From positions 20,185,501-20,249,500 of the forward strand of contig NC_088111.1 in assembly GCF_036370855.1 (NCBI RefSeq): a stretch of 64,000 nt of DNA, in the 5' to 3' direction. The position numbers were made by a program, and so were the translations under genes. Position 1 is the stretch's first letter. Each line of letters starts with the position of its first letter. Of this stretch, positions 1 through 12,440 are shown one piece after another. The notes under the pieces are model-generated. The model saw only the letters and a list, made by a program, of their open reading frames with translations. It did no database searches and was not told the DNA's origin. The stretch is from Dromaius novaehollandiae (lineage: Eukaryota > Chordata > Aves > Casuariiformes > Dromaiidae).

Positions 1-555
1 CAGCATCCTCCAAATGGGCTTCATAGGCAGGTGTGTACACATCTGCAAGTACTGAAGCCTGAAAACCCAGATTAGTTTTTCCCTCTTGAAGCAAAATCTC
101 TTCCTCCCTCCATTCCCTGCCTCAAAGCAGAAAACATAGGCACTGCAACACAGATATATTCCACCCAATAATATATACAGGGGGAAACAGGAGAGTGAAG
201 TAGTTCAATCCTACTGTAACATAGTGGTAACAAAGCCCCTGACTCATTCAGCATTGTTCAAATTTTCCAAACTATTTCAGCACAGATCAAATAACCACAA
301 GACTTTGGCAATAAATTAGGCTATTTAACAACTCATATGACTGCAGCTTTCAGCTGGATTTTAAACAGCCTTGGCCATCTGCCTCCTTCCTGCTGTCCTA
401 CGCTTTTAAGCGCAACGAACTTCAGCCTCAAGGATGAATGTGAAGCCCTGTGACAGCCCTTATCTGTAACTCAAGCACCAACAGGGGAGGTCCGTGCACA
501 AAATGCTCTTTCAGAAAAAGTGTCTCACCATGGCACAGTCCTCCTGCACTCTCAC
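1..555 (-). other. TELO2: TELO2 intron 2 (partial)
   Basis: Sequence downstream (on the minus strand) of the donor that ends TELO2 exon 2. I looked for the next TELO2 exon here and found no reading frame resembling the continuation of the protein, so it is treated as intron up to the window edge. The rest of TELO2 must lie to the left of the window. Confidence 0.6.
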
Positions 556-1623
556 CTCTTAGAGAATCAGAGATCTTGTGCAGCACCTGGATAATCGCAC
601 TGCCCAGCAGCGGAAAGTAGTTCTGCGGGAAGAACACCGGTGGGTTTTTCCCCTGGAGCCTATTGCCCACGTGATCCGGCAAGCACACAATCTTGCCGAG
701 CAGGGTCTCCTGCAGCTCCAGCGAGCGATCCTGGGCTTGCTGCTGACAGACCTCCCACAGCAGAGCCGAGAGGTGTCCCTCCTGCAGGAACTGCTCCAGC
801 AGCTCAACCACCGTCGTCGGGCAAAGGCTGCGACCCGAAGAAAAGAAGTGGAGTAAGTCCTGGTTCCTTTTTAAGCGATGAAAAGAGATGTGCGCACAAC
901 CATATTACTACTGTTATCTCACCGCTAGAGCAACACCGTTCCTCAATACTGCTACAGCAATGTAGAGCATTTAAAAATTAAAGAGATTTTAACCTGTGTC
1001 CCCACAGTTTTGTCTGGTCACTAAATTCAGGATACGCGATAAACACAACTGAATGCGGTTTCCTGGCTTCTCTGGGAATCGTGAGCACCGTAAAGAGGTT
1101 TGGAAACGCAGAGATCCACAGAAGCCCCCGCAGCACCTCAGGCGCAGAGCTACCTGCGGACGCGCAACCTCCCCCCGTCCCACCCCTCGTTTCGGCCCGC
1201 CGCCACCATGTTTGTGCGCCCTCTGCGACGCGGGGGAGGCGCCGGCCTGCGGGGGCTCCTCCCGTCACGCCTGGGGACACGGCAGAGGCCCCCGCGCCCC
1301 CCCGGAGCAGCCCCCCCGCGCCGCACTCACCCCGGCGCCGCCACGGCCTCCACGAGGAGCGGGAAGCCCAGCGCGGCCGGCGCCTCCGCCAAGACGCTGC
1401 GCCACAGGCGCCGCCGCTGCGGCGCGGGCAGGGGGTCGAGGCAGCCCGGGCGCAGGCTGCCCACGAGGCGCCGCAGCAAGGCGCCCCACTGCGCCCGCGC
1501 CCCCTCCGCCGGGGCGGCCGCGCCCCCCGCCGCCTCCAGGGCGGCCCCCAGCGCCGCCGCCACGTCCCCGCCGGCCGCCAGCGCCGCCGCCGCCTCCTGC
1601 AGCGCGCCCGGCGCCGCCGCCAT
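556..1623 (-). CDS. TELO2: TELO2 (TEL2) N-terminal exons 1 and 2, gene truncated by window edge
   Basis: TELO2 is the TEL2 subunit of the TTT complex (TELO2-TTI1-TTI2), which works with HSP90 to stabilise PIKK kinases such as ATM, ATR and mTOR. Exon 1 codes from the ATG at 1623 down to 1331 (97 codons plus 2 nt, donor GTGAGTGCGG). Exon 2 is 827-556 (acceptor after a cttttcttcgggtcgcag tract, donor GTGAGAG). The phases join to give ..VAAPGLCPTTVVELLEQF... Recognition rests on exon 2: LQETLLGKIVCLPDHVGNRL followed by FFPQNYFPLLG closely matches the vertebrate TELO2 helical N-terminus as I know it. Exon 1 is Ala-rich and poorly conserved but has the LRPGCLDPLP..RRRLW pattern at the expected place. 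About 188 of an expected 800-plus residues are present. The start lies in a CpG island and is the first ATG of the frame. The RNPS1 3' end is immediately upstream. Confidence 0.9.
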
Positions 1624-1760
1624 GGCCCCGCAGATTCGCTGCCGCCTCCCCCCGCGCCGCGGCGAATCTGCGGGCCGGCGCCGGTGACGCCCAGCGCATG
1701 CGCCGCCGCGCTCTTAAAGAGACAGGACGCAGCACAAGGAGCGACGCAGACGCGTTATTC
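1624..1760 (-). promoter_or_regulatory. TELO2: TELO2 CpG-island promoter and 5' UTR
   Basis: Very GC- and CpG-rich sequence begins in TELO2 exon 1 (about 1,120 onward) and continues upstream of the ATG to about 1,700, where it changes abruptly to the A/T-rich RNPS1 3' UTR. No TATA box is seen. The promoter must therefore occupy only about 130 bp between the TELO2 start codon and the RNPS1 cleavage site, or overlap the RNPS1 3' end. The exact transcription start cannot be read from sequence. Confidence 0.6.
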
Positions 1761-2792
1761 TCAACCCTACTGCTTTATTCAATACTCGCTCATCCTACAC
1801 AAGTACAAACACAACATGGCCCAAAAGGCTACAAAGTTATACAAAAAAAAAAAGAAAAAAAAATTCAAACAAACTTTATAGTATCGACTGTACAAGAGGC
1901 AGTAAGTTCTTTGCCTTTTCCAATGCAAACCCAGTTAACCAGACAGCATCAGGGCCCCAAGCCTCCCTCTCTGCCTCACAATTTCTGGGGGTTGATACTC
2001 AGTTGCTAATTTGAGCAGATTTGTAAAAGCAGAAGCACTTGCACCATTTCAGAGGGCGGGGGGCTGGAGGGGTAGGAGATCCTCTTCTTAACCAAACCCC
2101 TTCAGGAGAGGCAAATGGAGTCACTTAAGCAGGCAGCTACAAACCCGTTCTTAGATTTCCAGCTTCATTTCTAACATGTATAACAGCGGGCTGCACAGAA
2201 GTCGTTGTTTCTGCTCGTTGTTCAGTTAGTGTATTCATTACATAAGTTTATTTGGCAACATTATGCAGAAACTAATTGTCTGTGAATTGGAATAAAATGA
2301 CAATTCACTATTTTAGTCTAAGACAGGTTTTGTAGTCTGGACTCCAGCTGTTCTGAAGATCCTGTGCTGGCACCTAGAGACCGAGTTAAATGTTTCCCTG
2401 CCTTACTATACAGGGCTTCCAGAATAGTTCAAGATTCACATGCTAGTCTGTACAGCGTGCTAAGCATTTAGAAATCATCAAGCAGCAGCCTGCTGCTGGT
2501 GAAAGAGAGGCTAGAGCATCTTTCCCTCCATTTATCTGGAAGAGATATTGTATTTGCAGCCTTTAAATCAAAGCCGTTTTTAAATAATTTCAACTAAATG
2601 CCAGGAAACTAGAAGCCCCACAGCAAAGGCTATCTATCAGCTAGGAACTGCATTCTCTTCTCTTAGGTTGCCTTCACTGCCAGGAATCTACCTCTCACTC
2701 CTCCTCACCCAGACCCATTATAAAAAAAAGGTACAATATTTAGTTTGATGGGATTTAAGTTAAAAAATAAAAAGCTGTCCAGTCTTTTTGCT
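1750..2792 (-). other. RNPS1: RNPS1 3' UTR
   Basis: A/T-rich noncoding sequence between the RNPS1 stop codon (2795-2793) and the AATAAA at 1774-1779. It contains an A-rich stretch on the plus strand near 1,843-1,863, which is T-rich in the transcript. No conserved open frame is seen. Its length, about 1 kb, is plausible for this gene family. Confidence 0.6.
1774..1779 (-). terminator. RNPS1: RNPS1 poly(A) signal AATAAA
   Basis: On the minus strand this is AATAAA (tttatt on the plus strand), about 1.0 kb past the RNPS1 stop codon and just before the GC-rich TELO2 promoter. Cleavage would be expected near 1,750-1,760. It is the last canonical signal before the neighbouring gene, which makes it the probable distal end. 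Confidence 0.6.
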
Positions 2793-5700
2793 TTATCGTG
2801 AAGAGTTTGAGCTGGAGCGGCTGCGATGGCGCCTTCGTCCAGGAGATCTGGATCTCGATCGCCGGCGAACAGGGGATCTGCGCCTGGGAGACCGGGACCT
2901 GGCAGAGAAGGAAGGAAAAAGCTTTTGTTAGGAGACAAGGACAACAGGTTGCAGTAATCTGTCAGCTCATGTACTATCTTTTCAAAAGAAAAAGTACTGT
3001 AAGTGAGTTTCAGTGAAATACAGCCAAGTCTAGAGAGGAGAAAGGCAATCCAAACATTCACTACACAGCAGGAATATTTTGGCAACCCTCTCTACACTTC
3101 AAGAAGTTGAAAGAATCTTCAATGTCCAAAGAACAGACAATTTGTCTTCTAGCTCAAGCAAAGGAGCAAACGCAAGTTCATTCTACATCAGATTCTCCTT
3201 CCTCTGAAAGGACAATTTTGACTCCTGGAGCCAAGGTACAATGAGATTCAGGGAAAGGATATATGTAAGCCCTTTCAAACTAAGAGGACACTTCTCAAGT
3301 TCAACTCTAAAGAAATGACCAGGCTTCAAGCTCTTCAGTACTGCAATCAAACTGTAGAGCTACCAGTATATGACACTCAGGTTCCAGTGACAGACTATCA
3401 AAAGAGCTTCCCAGGATAATAAAAGTTAACCTACAACCAAGATTAGGGAAGCAAACAAACAACAAGGAGGGAACCACTAAAGCTAGCATTTGCCAGACCT
3501 CAGTAAAAAAAAAAAAAAAAAAAAAAAAAAACCAAAAAAAAAACAAAACACTATGATTTATGGAGGACAAAACAGGTTGCAGAACTTGTGCCATGTTAAC
3601 TGGTTCTCATTTTTATCCAGAAGGGGCCTCCAGTTCATAAGCTGTTCAGCAATCACCACCAGCTATTGCTTTTAATAGTGACAAGAGGAGACTTCCAAGG
3701 CAGAAGGGCCCACCTAGATGCCAGGAAGGCTCTAAGACTGTAATCATTATCTGAGTGCATTCAGGCAGCCCTGAATTGTATGATGGATACATGCACGTCA
3801 GGTCACATCCTGGTGTGGGTGTACTCCACTCACCTGATGCAGGAAGACTGCATTTTGGCCATGTGCCATCATACAAATAAAGGAGGGAGATGCAAAAGCT
3901 TTAGGAAAGGAAGCGGGAGCATGTTGCCAAAAGCATTCTGCCAGCCAGAAGTCCATTCCTCCTTCACCTCGAGGCATTATGCAGAAAGGACTCCAGGGAT
4001 CAGGCTGGTAAGCACACGTCATTTCTGACAGACCGTACTGAGGCTGTGGACCAGAGCAGGTCACCCCTTGCCCTCAGGAGTTAGGAAGTCCAATCGAGGT
4101 TCATCTGACACCTAAAAGGTGTTACTGTTGTTTGGAAGGGAAAGCCAGGTCCGACAGGATGAAACTGTCCCCACGCTGAGTCTTTCAGTGGTGACATGTT
4201 GTTACACTGAGAAGGAAACATGAGTTGTCACAGGTCTCACCTTCTCCTCATGCGAGGGGGTGACCTACGCCACATCGGTGGTGGTGGCAGCATCCTCCTG
4301 GGTGGGCTAAAACGCCTGGGAGGTGGTCGAGGTCGTGGTGCCAGAACAGCTGTGGCCGTGATCTCCTGACCATCAATTTGACCTGTTCAGGGAATCACAT
4401 ATATAGGAAGAGATAATACTTTCCATCACTAACATCTACACACCACATTTTCAATGCGATTTACTGTTTTGTCACAAGCAAGTGAAGTATGAATCAGCCT
4501 ATGGTCCTGTTTCCACCACCAACTCGAGTCATTTGACAAAGTCCACTTACACACTTAATTTCCTATAAACCTAAAATCCCAACAAAACGCAGTTCAGATG
4601 TTATTCGGGGAGGATTTTTACAGAAATTAAGAAAATTTTGCCATTGTTTATTTTTGGTAAACTCAGTTTTAATAGTCCTGTCATTAAATGGATCTGTCCT
4701 GAACCACACAGAAGACAAGGCTATTGGGGCTGCGAACAGAAAGACAGTATTTAAGAAGATCAGTTACCCAAAGTCTTCCCCACTAACTCATTTTCAAATC
4801 AACCCCATGAGTTCCAAATAGTTTTAAAAGCCTCCAGCCTCCCTGCAGCATCTGATACCTACCCCCATCCATGTGTTTCAGGGCTTTCTCAGCATCATCG
4901 GGGTTCTCAAACTCCACATAAGCATAACCTTTAGAGAGATGTGGATTTAGCCTGTCGACTGGCATGTCAATCATTTTAATCTTTCCGTAAGTGGAAAAAA
5001 TTTCCATGATGTGATCCTGCAGAGAAAGAGCAAGTCTTAAGGACATATACCACACTTACCTGACCAGCTCTGGCTGGCAGGGAACAGTAAATTCAAGCTG
5101 CACACAGCACTAAATTAGCCTTAAATCAATGCCACCATCAGGGATAGATGTATTTCATTGGCTAGATGTGGACAGGAGTCTGGATTTCTGCTTTCTCTAC
5201 TATTCTTTATTCAGTTTTACCTCAGGTTGTTCCAAACCTTAAGGTCTAACAGCATTACTGCTTGTATGTCAAAACAGGCCAAACCCTCCAGGCTACAGAA
5301 AACCTACTAAGTGTAAAAATCAATATAATCAACAGCCTCTTGGGGACTTCAAAAGACAACTTATGCCTTCAGCCAAATATTCATTGTTAAAGATGCATTT
5401 TCTCAATATTGTATAAAAATATTATTTTTTCAGCACCCTAAACCTTTTTCCTTCTGTGAAGACCTTTAAACTATATTCTAGGAAAGACAACTCAAGTCAG
5501 CCCAGCTCTCTTCAGATCCATTATCAAGACCTCCAGATGTCCTTAATGCCTCCAAGGTCATTTCACAGAATCACAGAAAGGTTGAGGTTGGAAGGGACCT
5601 TTACAGACCATCTAGTCAACCCCCTTCCTCAAGCAGGGTCACCTAAAGCAGGATGCCCAGGACCCTGTCCAGACAGCTTTTGAGTATCTCCAGGGATAGA

Positions 5701-8700
5701 GACTCCACAACCTCTCTGGGCAACCTGTTCCACTGCTCAGAAACCCTCACAGTCAAAGGCCCAGATCTGGACACATACTCCAGGCATGGCCTCACCAGGG
5801 CTGAGCACAGGGAAAGGATCACTTTCCTCGACCTGCTGGCAACACTCTGCCTAACGCAACCCAGGATACCATTGGTCTTCTTGGCCACAAGGGCACACTG
5901 CTGGCTCATGGGCAACCTGGTGTCCAGCAGGACCCCAGATCCTTCTCCACAGAGCTGTTTCCCAGCAGGTCAGCCCCCAGCCTGTCCTGGTGCCTGGGGT
6001 TATTCCTCCCCAGGGGCAGGATCCTGCACTTGCCTTTGTTGAACTTCATGAGGTTCCTCTCTGCCCATTTCTCCAGCCTGTCAAGGTCCCCCTCAATGGC
6101 AGCACAGCCCTTTGGTGTATCGGCCACTCCTCCCAGTTTTGTATTGCCAGCAAACTTGCTGAGGGTGCACTCTGTCCCTTCATCCAGGTCACTGATGAAT
6201 GAGCTGAACAGGACTGGACGCAGTATTGACCCCTGGGGTACACTGCTAGTTACTGGCCTCCACCTAGACTTCACACCGCTGATCACAACCGTCTGAGTTC
6301 TGCCATTCAGCCAGTTCTCAATCCACCTTACTGCCTGCTCATTCCTCCTGTTACTCTACTTACATAGTCTCCCTTATAGTAACAAAACATACTAAGTCGA
6401 GGACACTGAGAAAGCAGACGGACCTTTTAGTATGACACAGCCTCAAAATCTGCATTTTATTCAACTCAGTAAAATTCTACAAAAATTTCCCTCACTCACC
6501 TATTTGGTCATAAAGCAAGAATTCCCAACTTCAAAATCTTATCAGCACTCTAAGGTTTTGAGGCCATAAAAGAGACAGGAAAAAAACCCACCCCCCAAAA
6601 CAAACAGAAAATCTCACAACCACACACACAAACACCCAGGCTTCCTCACAAAGATGTGGAAGCTTGACATTTCAGGGGATTGCGTCATTACCTTGGTTAC
6701 ATTTCTGGTGAGCCTTCCAACATGCACTTTTGTAGGTCTGGGTGAGGGGCTCCGCCTCTTTCGTTCCTTCTCATCTCTCTTGGGTGGCTTAGATCTGATT
6801 TTGACAACACAAAATATTGTCTAGAAACATGCAAGACAAAAACTAGAAGCCAATCCCCATCACATAATGAAAAAAGTACCATTTCTGATGGGTGCAGGGG
6901 CATCTTTTTTCTTTAAGAAGTGACAAGTTAAATGTTCCAAAAGGAACGGAGGAGTGGTTTCCACTTGGAAACATCTCAAGACTCACAACTGTCATTTCTG
7001 CTTTTGCTTTAGAACCTCTTGGAATTTTAGAGAGCCTTGTTTTTGTGAGTTCTCAGCCTTATCACAAATAGGGTAACAAATGTGAAATTTAATGGACATT
7101 TCTTCAAAGTTGTTGGCCATAGTCATAGAATTTTATATTTATTAAAACAAAAAAAGACTACTAACATCCTTTGCCTTGACAATGAAAGGGACAAAATGCA
7201 GACAGAAGCATGAAAGGATACCACAACCAGGAAACTTATAGATCCAATGATTTGTGTTTCTCTGTTTTCTGTTCTCTAGAAAGGGCTATAAATGTCACAT
7301 GCATGAAGCTATTTAAGTAGTTGCCCATTGCAATTTCTTTTTAGCTTTTTAAATTATATTCCAGAATTTTTTTTTAAATTTACTATGTAGAAGATGTGTA
7401 TTTATGTTTCTTCCCAATTTTACTGTCCATAAAATGAGGGATGTACTCAAAACACAATGGATTATAATACTTTAGCAGATTTTATCAGCCTCCAGCACCT
7501 TATTCACAGAATTATTCAAAGGAAAAACTGTACGGGTATTAAGATAGTTTGATTTCTACCTTTTCAAAATACACTTCCTTAGGATCCTCCCCACCATATA
7601 TATAAATACACACACACACACGTATCATTTTAGCCTTAACTTCTCTGTTGCTTTGGCTGTAAGTTACAGGGTACACACAGAGTGTTTTAACCTCACCTAG
7701 CACCCATTTATCTTCACATTGCTGGTCAAACACTGACTAAAATTGCCTACACAAAATACAATAGGTAACAACCAGCCTTAAGAAACATCTTTGATCTCCC
7801 CTCCTACAGAGCATATGCTTCAGTCATATACATAAGGGGCACCCCATTCTAACAACATTCAGACCTCTAGGTCCTGGAGAAAGCAAAATCTTCTGCGAGA
7901 TTTCTACTTTGATTGCAGTCTTGTGTTCTCCATGGAAATTAACCTGCTATCTGGTAATTCTCAGAAGACAAATCAAACTCACTTGGAGCGGGAGCGTCTC
8001 CTGTTGTCATGTCTCCGTCGAGACGGACTTGGGGATCCAGAGGAGCTGCTGGAACTGGAACTGCGTGAGGTGCTAGAGCTCCCAGATCGGCTTGAGGCAG
8101 AAGAAGAACTAGAACCACTGCTAGAACCAGTGCTGGAACTGGACCCTGAACTGGAAGTTGAGCTGGAACGTGATCTGTTATGAAAAAAAGCAAAAGTGGA
8201 GTACCAAGAAAAATAGCTGAAAAATTTCTGATAATTACAGAGAAAGGAATAGTGAATTAAACCAATGAAAACTGACCCTCACAGTTCACTAGTTCAGCCA
8301 AAGGAAGTTCATATCTCACAAAAATAAATTAAATTAGAAAAAAATTCACTGTGGCCAGCACAATGCAGGCTTTGAACAAGTCCATGACATAAGGAATAAG
8401 TATGAGAAATCAGGTTGGTGGCTTCTGTAAATGCTGTAATTTGCTACTACCTGCGCTATTACTGAGAATCGGTATGGAAAAAGTATCTACCTGGTACTGC
8501 TGCTCCCACTGGAAGCACTGCGCCTTTTGCGTGTCTTGTCCCGACCACGATCCTTCTCGCTCGATTCCTTGGTGGCTGCTTTATCCTTGGGCCGGTCCTT
8601 TGATTTGTCTTCAGACCTATCCTTGCGCTTGGTTGGTGATGGAGCCCTTCAAGAACAAATTGCAGAAGACATAATTAAAAAAACAAAAACAAACCATTCA

Positions 8701-9068
8701 AACAAACAAAAACACCCAGAAAAGCAACACAGAACATTGAACATCAAATGTAACTCAAGATCACTGTAACTGCAGGGTTAAAGCATAAGGCAAGTTCAGG
8801 CTATTTAGAAAAAGGAAAACATTTTACATTACAGAGCAGCTTTCAGGAAGAGAGCTGTAGCATACAGAAATTCTCACATACAGAAATTCTCACAGGAAGT
8901 GGTACATTTCCAATTCCTCACCCTCACTGGGAGAGTCCTAGTACCCTGTAACATCCCCAGTTTTATTAGGCCTAGAAAATTCGGACAGAATGATTACCTA
9001 GTGCTGGATTTTTTATTATTTTCTTTGAGTCCTAGCAAACTCTTCTTTTTCATTCCTGATAACTCCAT
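2793..9068 (-). CDS. RNPS1: RNPS1, RNA-binding protein with serine-rich domain 1
   Basis: RNPS1 is a nuclear SR-related protein. It is an auxiliary exon-junction-complex factor (ASAP/PSAP with SAP18 and acinus or pinin) that affects splicing and mRNA export or decay. Seven coding exons on the minus strand: 9068-8998, 8646-8491, 8174-7983, 6794-6692, 5016-4863, 4382-4241 and 2898-2793. All have GT-AG junctions, and together they make 924 nt or 307 aa, against 305 in human. The start [20 protein letters not shown] matches the known N-terminus. Residues about 24-75 are basic/Ser (KRKDR.EDKSKDR), about 76-140 are a Ser-rich tract, and the RRM is about 161-238, with RNP2 VHVGRL and RNP1 KGYAYVEF near 203-210. 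The C-terminus is Pro/Arg- and RS-rich, ending [10 protein letters not shown]. In the RRM the human VERMHPHL reads VDRLNPHL. The gene is intact and highly conserved. The 5' UTR is split; the first exon is in the CpG island at 12.36 kb. Confidence 0.97.
3505..3531. repeat. Poly(A) run in RNPS1 intron
   Basis: 27 uninterrupted A residues followed by ccaaaaaaaaaa and further A-rich sequence, within the last RNPS1 intron. It could be a simple A-rich tract or the tail of a decayed retroposed insertion. I could not identify a retroposon body upstream. Confidence 0.8.
5563..6350 (-). mobile_element. CR1 LINE, 5'-truncated, minus orientation
   Basis: The plus strand begins cacagaatcacagaaaggtt and continues with the reverse complement of the classic avian CR1 3' region (sense: GGTCCCTTCCAACCTCAACC...). 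The minus strand retains a decayed piece of the CR1 reverse transcriptase: [14 protein letters not shown], then [20 protein letters not shown], then [20 protein letters not shown]. The usual catalytic FADD reads FAGN, and the frame is broken downstream, so the copy is dead. It lies in the RNPS1 intron between the 5016-4863 and 6794-6692 exons and reads in the same direction as the host gene. Confidence 0.92.
7597..7624. repeat. (TA)n(CA)n microsatellite
   Basis: A short alternating tract, atatatataaa followed by about seven CA units, in an RNPS1 intron. Confidence 0.85.
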
Positions 9069-12000
9069 TTCCCCTTCGGAGGCGTCCAAAGAAGCACCGA
9101 ATGGGCCTCACTTATCTCAAATATCACTTCTAACTCCTTGATTCTGAGAACCGATCCCTAATCGAGTGCAATATACTCCAAAGAGCAGCCTAGTGACAAG
9201 ATAAAAGGGTTTAGAAACAAGAAATTAATAGATTGGCATAAAACAACAAACCTAGTTTGCAACAATGGCAGCACACTGAAGGTCAGCTAACTTCTACAGA
9301 GTACTTTGATTGCACATACTGTTTGTTACACAGCAGTTAAGCCAAACTCTGTGCCTGCTCACAATGGCACTGCATGTTTCACGTAAGAGTTTGTATATAT
9401 GTTTCAAGCTATCATTTGACATTCATAGAAGTACAAACGATCCTCATTATCCAACCAAAATAAATGGCAGATAGAGGGCAACCATCTTCTCTGAAAGATG
9501 TACATGCAGCTCATGCCTCTTCACAACTGTCTCGTCTTCAGAGGAGTAAGCACTGGTTATCTCCCGAGCCAATTTGTGCCATATATAGCACATTCGTCAA
9601 GAAGAAAGGGTTGCCGAAAACAAAAAATCCCTCTCAGCTCTGGCTGCCTTCAGTGTCAGCAAGCTGCTTGCAAAGCTCTGTGTGCCTTGGAAAGAATAGA
9701 ATAAAGGGTTGCAGTAGCTGCACTATTGCAAGAGCAGACCTTGCTTTAATTTCTTAGAGGAAAGCCTCAAGTGGATTCTGACCTCATCAAGCCCCAATGA
9801 GTTCCTTATTTACTCTAGATGCAAAAGGAGACAAATGAACATCCCAGTAATTAATACCAAAATACTGGATATTAACTGAATTCCAGGCATTTTCCATGAG
9901 AGGGCTGGATCCCTCATGTATCTTACAATACACAAACACTTCTTTGCACTTTGACTATTCTACCTGGACTGCTTAATATCTGAATTACAAAGATGCCTCC
10001 AGCATATGTTTTAATAACCACTAAAAGAATGTGGTGGGTTTGGTTTGGTGTAACACCTATTAGCTACCAATGAATGAAACATTTAGAAAATGGAAGAGTG
10101 GAAACAAGCATCTCTGCACCAACTTCTTCAGAAGCAGCATAATACATTCACAGCATGGCATGAGGTTGGAAACATCTCCATAAAGGTAGATGCATCACAA
10201 GCAAAAGTCATTAAGATGAGAAAAACTCTCCAGTTTACAGTACACAACAGCCTTGGTCCCTGCTTCTGGTTTCTGACTCTGCTAATCACTACTGCATTCC
10301 TTCAATTACAGTTAAATTTGTTTTGGGAAGAGACCTTTCTAAACACCTGACTTAGCTTTCCCGATTTCAGTTTCACAGTTTTCCTTAATACCAAAGAAGT
10401 TTCCTTAAAAGTTCCAAAGCAACACAAACGCGTGTTCCCAAATCCAGCTCCCTGCAGCTTGCACAAATCAAGAAACACCTGTTTTTTCCACACGGATGAC
10501 AGAAAACCCACAACACAAACACGAAACCGGCAGGGCTTACTGGGAGGGGAAAGCTCTTCTAAAACCAACGGTTTTCACAAAGCAGTCCATGGGCTATTCG
10601 ATAGGTGCTGCAAAGGTGACTAACAGAAGCAAGCCTACATATGCCATTAAGCTTATGACATTTCTAAACAGCTCTGTGCCTCTAGTGCAAAACATGAGGG
10701 GCCATAGCTCAAGAATTGAAAGCCACTGTATCAGACCGACTGACTCCCTTGGAGGAAAAGAACAGACAAGTTTCTGGACTCACAAGACCAAAAAGCTTGA
10801 CCATTTTGCTTTCCCATCTTCCTTCTCCTAAAGGCACCACAGTCACACTAGTATTATCTCTTCCCACAAATCAGTTTCTCTTATATCCTCGGACTATCAC
10901 AACAATCATGCTATTAGAAACATGCAAAACGACCTGTTATCCTCTGGTAGCTGCCTCTAGTTTCATCCCTACTGGAAGGGGTAAATAGAGAGAGCACAGA
11001 TGAAGACTAGCACATGCTTTGCTGTCATCCAGCTTGCTGCTGGAGCAGTAGGAAACACTACAGTTAAACACTACCACTCTGGCATCGCTCCTCAACACTC
11101 TTCTTTGAATATGCAATTACCAAATAAATTACCCATGTGGTGCTTATACTTTGAGTGAACCTTTGTATGAAGGTACATGCAGCATTTAAGCATTTACAGC
11201 CTCCAAACTAGCAGGTATTTACCCTCTGTCAAGATGTATTAACCTTGCTCAAGACTGCCGCTTGCCTAATTTACTTCTGTTGGAAATCTCAGGCTAAGAA
11301 AAACAGCCTCTGGGCACTTTCACCTGCACATGTTCAGACATTCAGTGGGAGACACCTCTGCGTGGAAAGAATAAAATAATATCTACACACAAGGGTGTAT
11401 AAGAAGAGATGACATTTGTAAGCAACGTGATTCTTTCCTGAGATCAAAAAAGAAAACCCCTCACTGCCTAACAAGTTAACGTTTTTGCAGCACCCCCCCA
11501 AAACAAAAAGCCTAAGTGCAAGCTACACGGGCCATACATTCATTTCACACACACCTCTCTGCTTTAAAGAGTTGGTTTGCAGAGACCTGAGCTGCAATTC
11601 TGTAGCAAGGGAAGCAAATTCAGCTCTCCCCCAGACTCCCCGCACCAGCACGGCAAGTCCCTTAATGGCCGTTCGCTTCCGATCCTCACGCGCAAAAGGG
11701 GGAAAAGGTTTCCTCGTGCGAGGAGAGGTTCAACGCTCGCCACCTCTTTGCAAGGTTACGGCCGCTCGCCCAAGCTAACTACAGCGAGGGGGCCGGAGGA
11801 GCGCAGGGGCGGCCAGCTCCGCGTCCCGGTGCGCACGCCGTGGGTACGTTACGGCGCCGGGCGGACCGAGGCCTTGTCGCTGCCGACCGCGCCGTACGTG
11901 TTGCCATACTACGAGCGAAGCCAGGGCGCAGGCTGAGGAACAGGGAGAGAAAAGCACAGACCAAGCACAGAGTCGGTTCAGAGGCAGAGCCCGCACCCCG

Positions 12001-12360
12001 GGGCCCGCGCCGCCCGCCGCTTCCGCCAGGCCCGGCGCCGCCGGCCCGCCCGCCCCGGCGCGCACAGCGCTCCCCCCGCCGCCCCGTCGCGGGGGGCTCC
12101 GGCCCCAGGCCCAGGCCCAGCCCCGCCCCGCCCCTGCCCGCCCCGGCCTCGCTCGCTCCGTCCCCCCCCCCCCCCCCCGGGCGAGGTAGGCCGCGGCGCT
12201 GCGGCTCCATCCCTGCCCCTCGCCCCGCCATATCCTGCTCGGCGGCTCCGGCGCGCTCTCCTCAGCATCCCCGAAGCGCGCCGGGGCCGCGCCGCGCCGC
12301 GGCCGGGCCGGATGGCCGCCGATGCGCCGCGCCCCCGGCCGCCGCCCCTGCCCCACTCAC
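9069..12360 (-). other. RNPS1: RNPS1 5' UTR part and large first intron
   Basis: Sequence between the ATG-bearing exon and the CpG-island first exon. The ATG exon must extend upstream as 5' UTR. A possible acceptor (ttctcag followed by aatcaagg, near 9,140) is weak, so the boundary is left open. No coding exon or recognisable repeat was seen across the rest. Composition is ordinary A/T-rich until about 11.6 kb, then rises steeply into the CpG island. Confidence 0.5.
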
Positions 12361-12440
12361 ATCCTCGGCGCCCGCCTCAGCCGCCGCTCCCCTGCCCCGT
12401 CGCGCGCGATGCACGCAGGGCGGGCGGGAAGGGCGCCGCG
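12361..12440 (-). other. RNPS1: RNPS1 noncoding first exon (donor end supported, 5' end approximate)
   Basis: On the minus strand the sequence reads CGCCGAGGAT then GTGAGTGGGG, a strong splice donor with GT at 12360-12359, inside the CpG island that lies upstream of RNPS1. This is the best candidate for the end of the untranslated first exon. The transcription start cannot be fixed; the given upper limit is a guess. Confidence 0.5.

Noticed and set aside
1-60. TELO2 exon 3 candidate at the window edge (minus strand)
   Set aside because: A tgcag acceptor precedes a short open stretch, but the translation does not resemble the next part of TELO2.
1053-2009. 318-codon plus-strand open frame over TELO2 exon 1
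   Set aside because: Antisense to TELO2 exon 1, low complexity, and runs into the RNPS1 3' UTR.
7923-8183. Leu/Glu-rich plus-strand open frame
   Set aside because: It is the antisense of the RNPS1 Ser-rich exon; Ser codons read backwards give Leu/Glu repeats.
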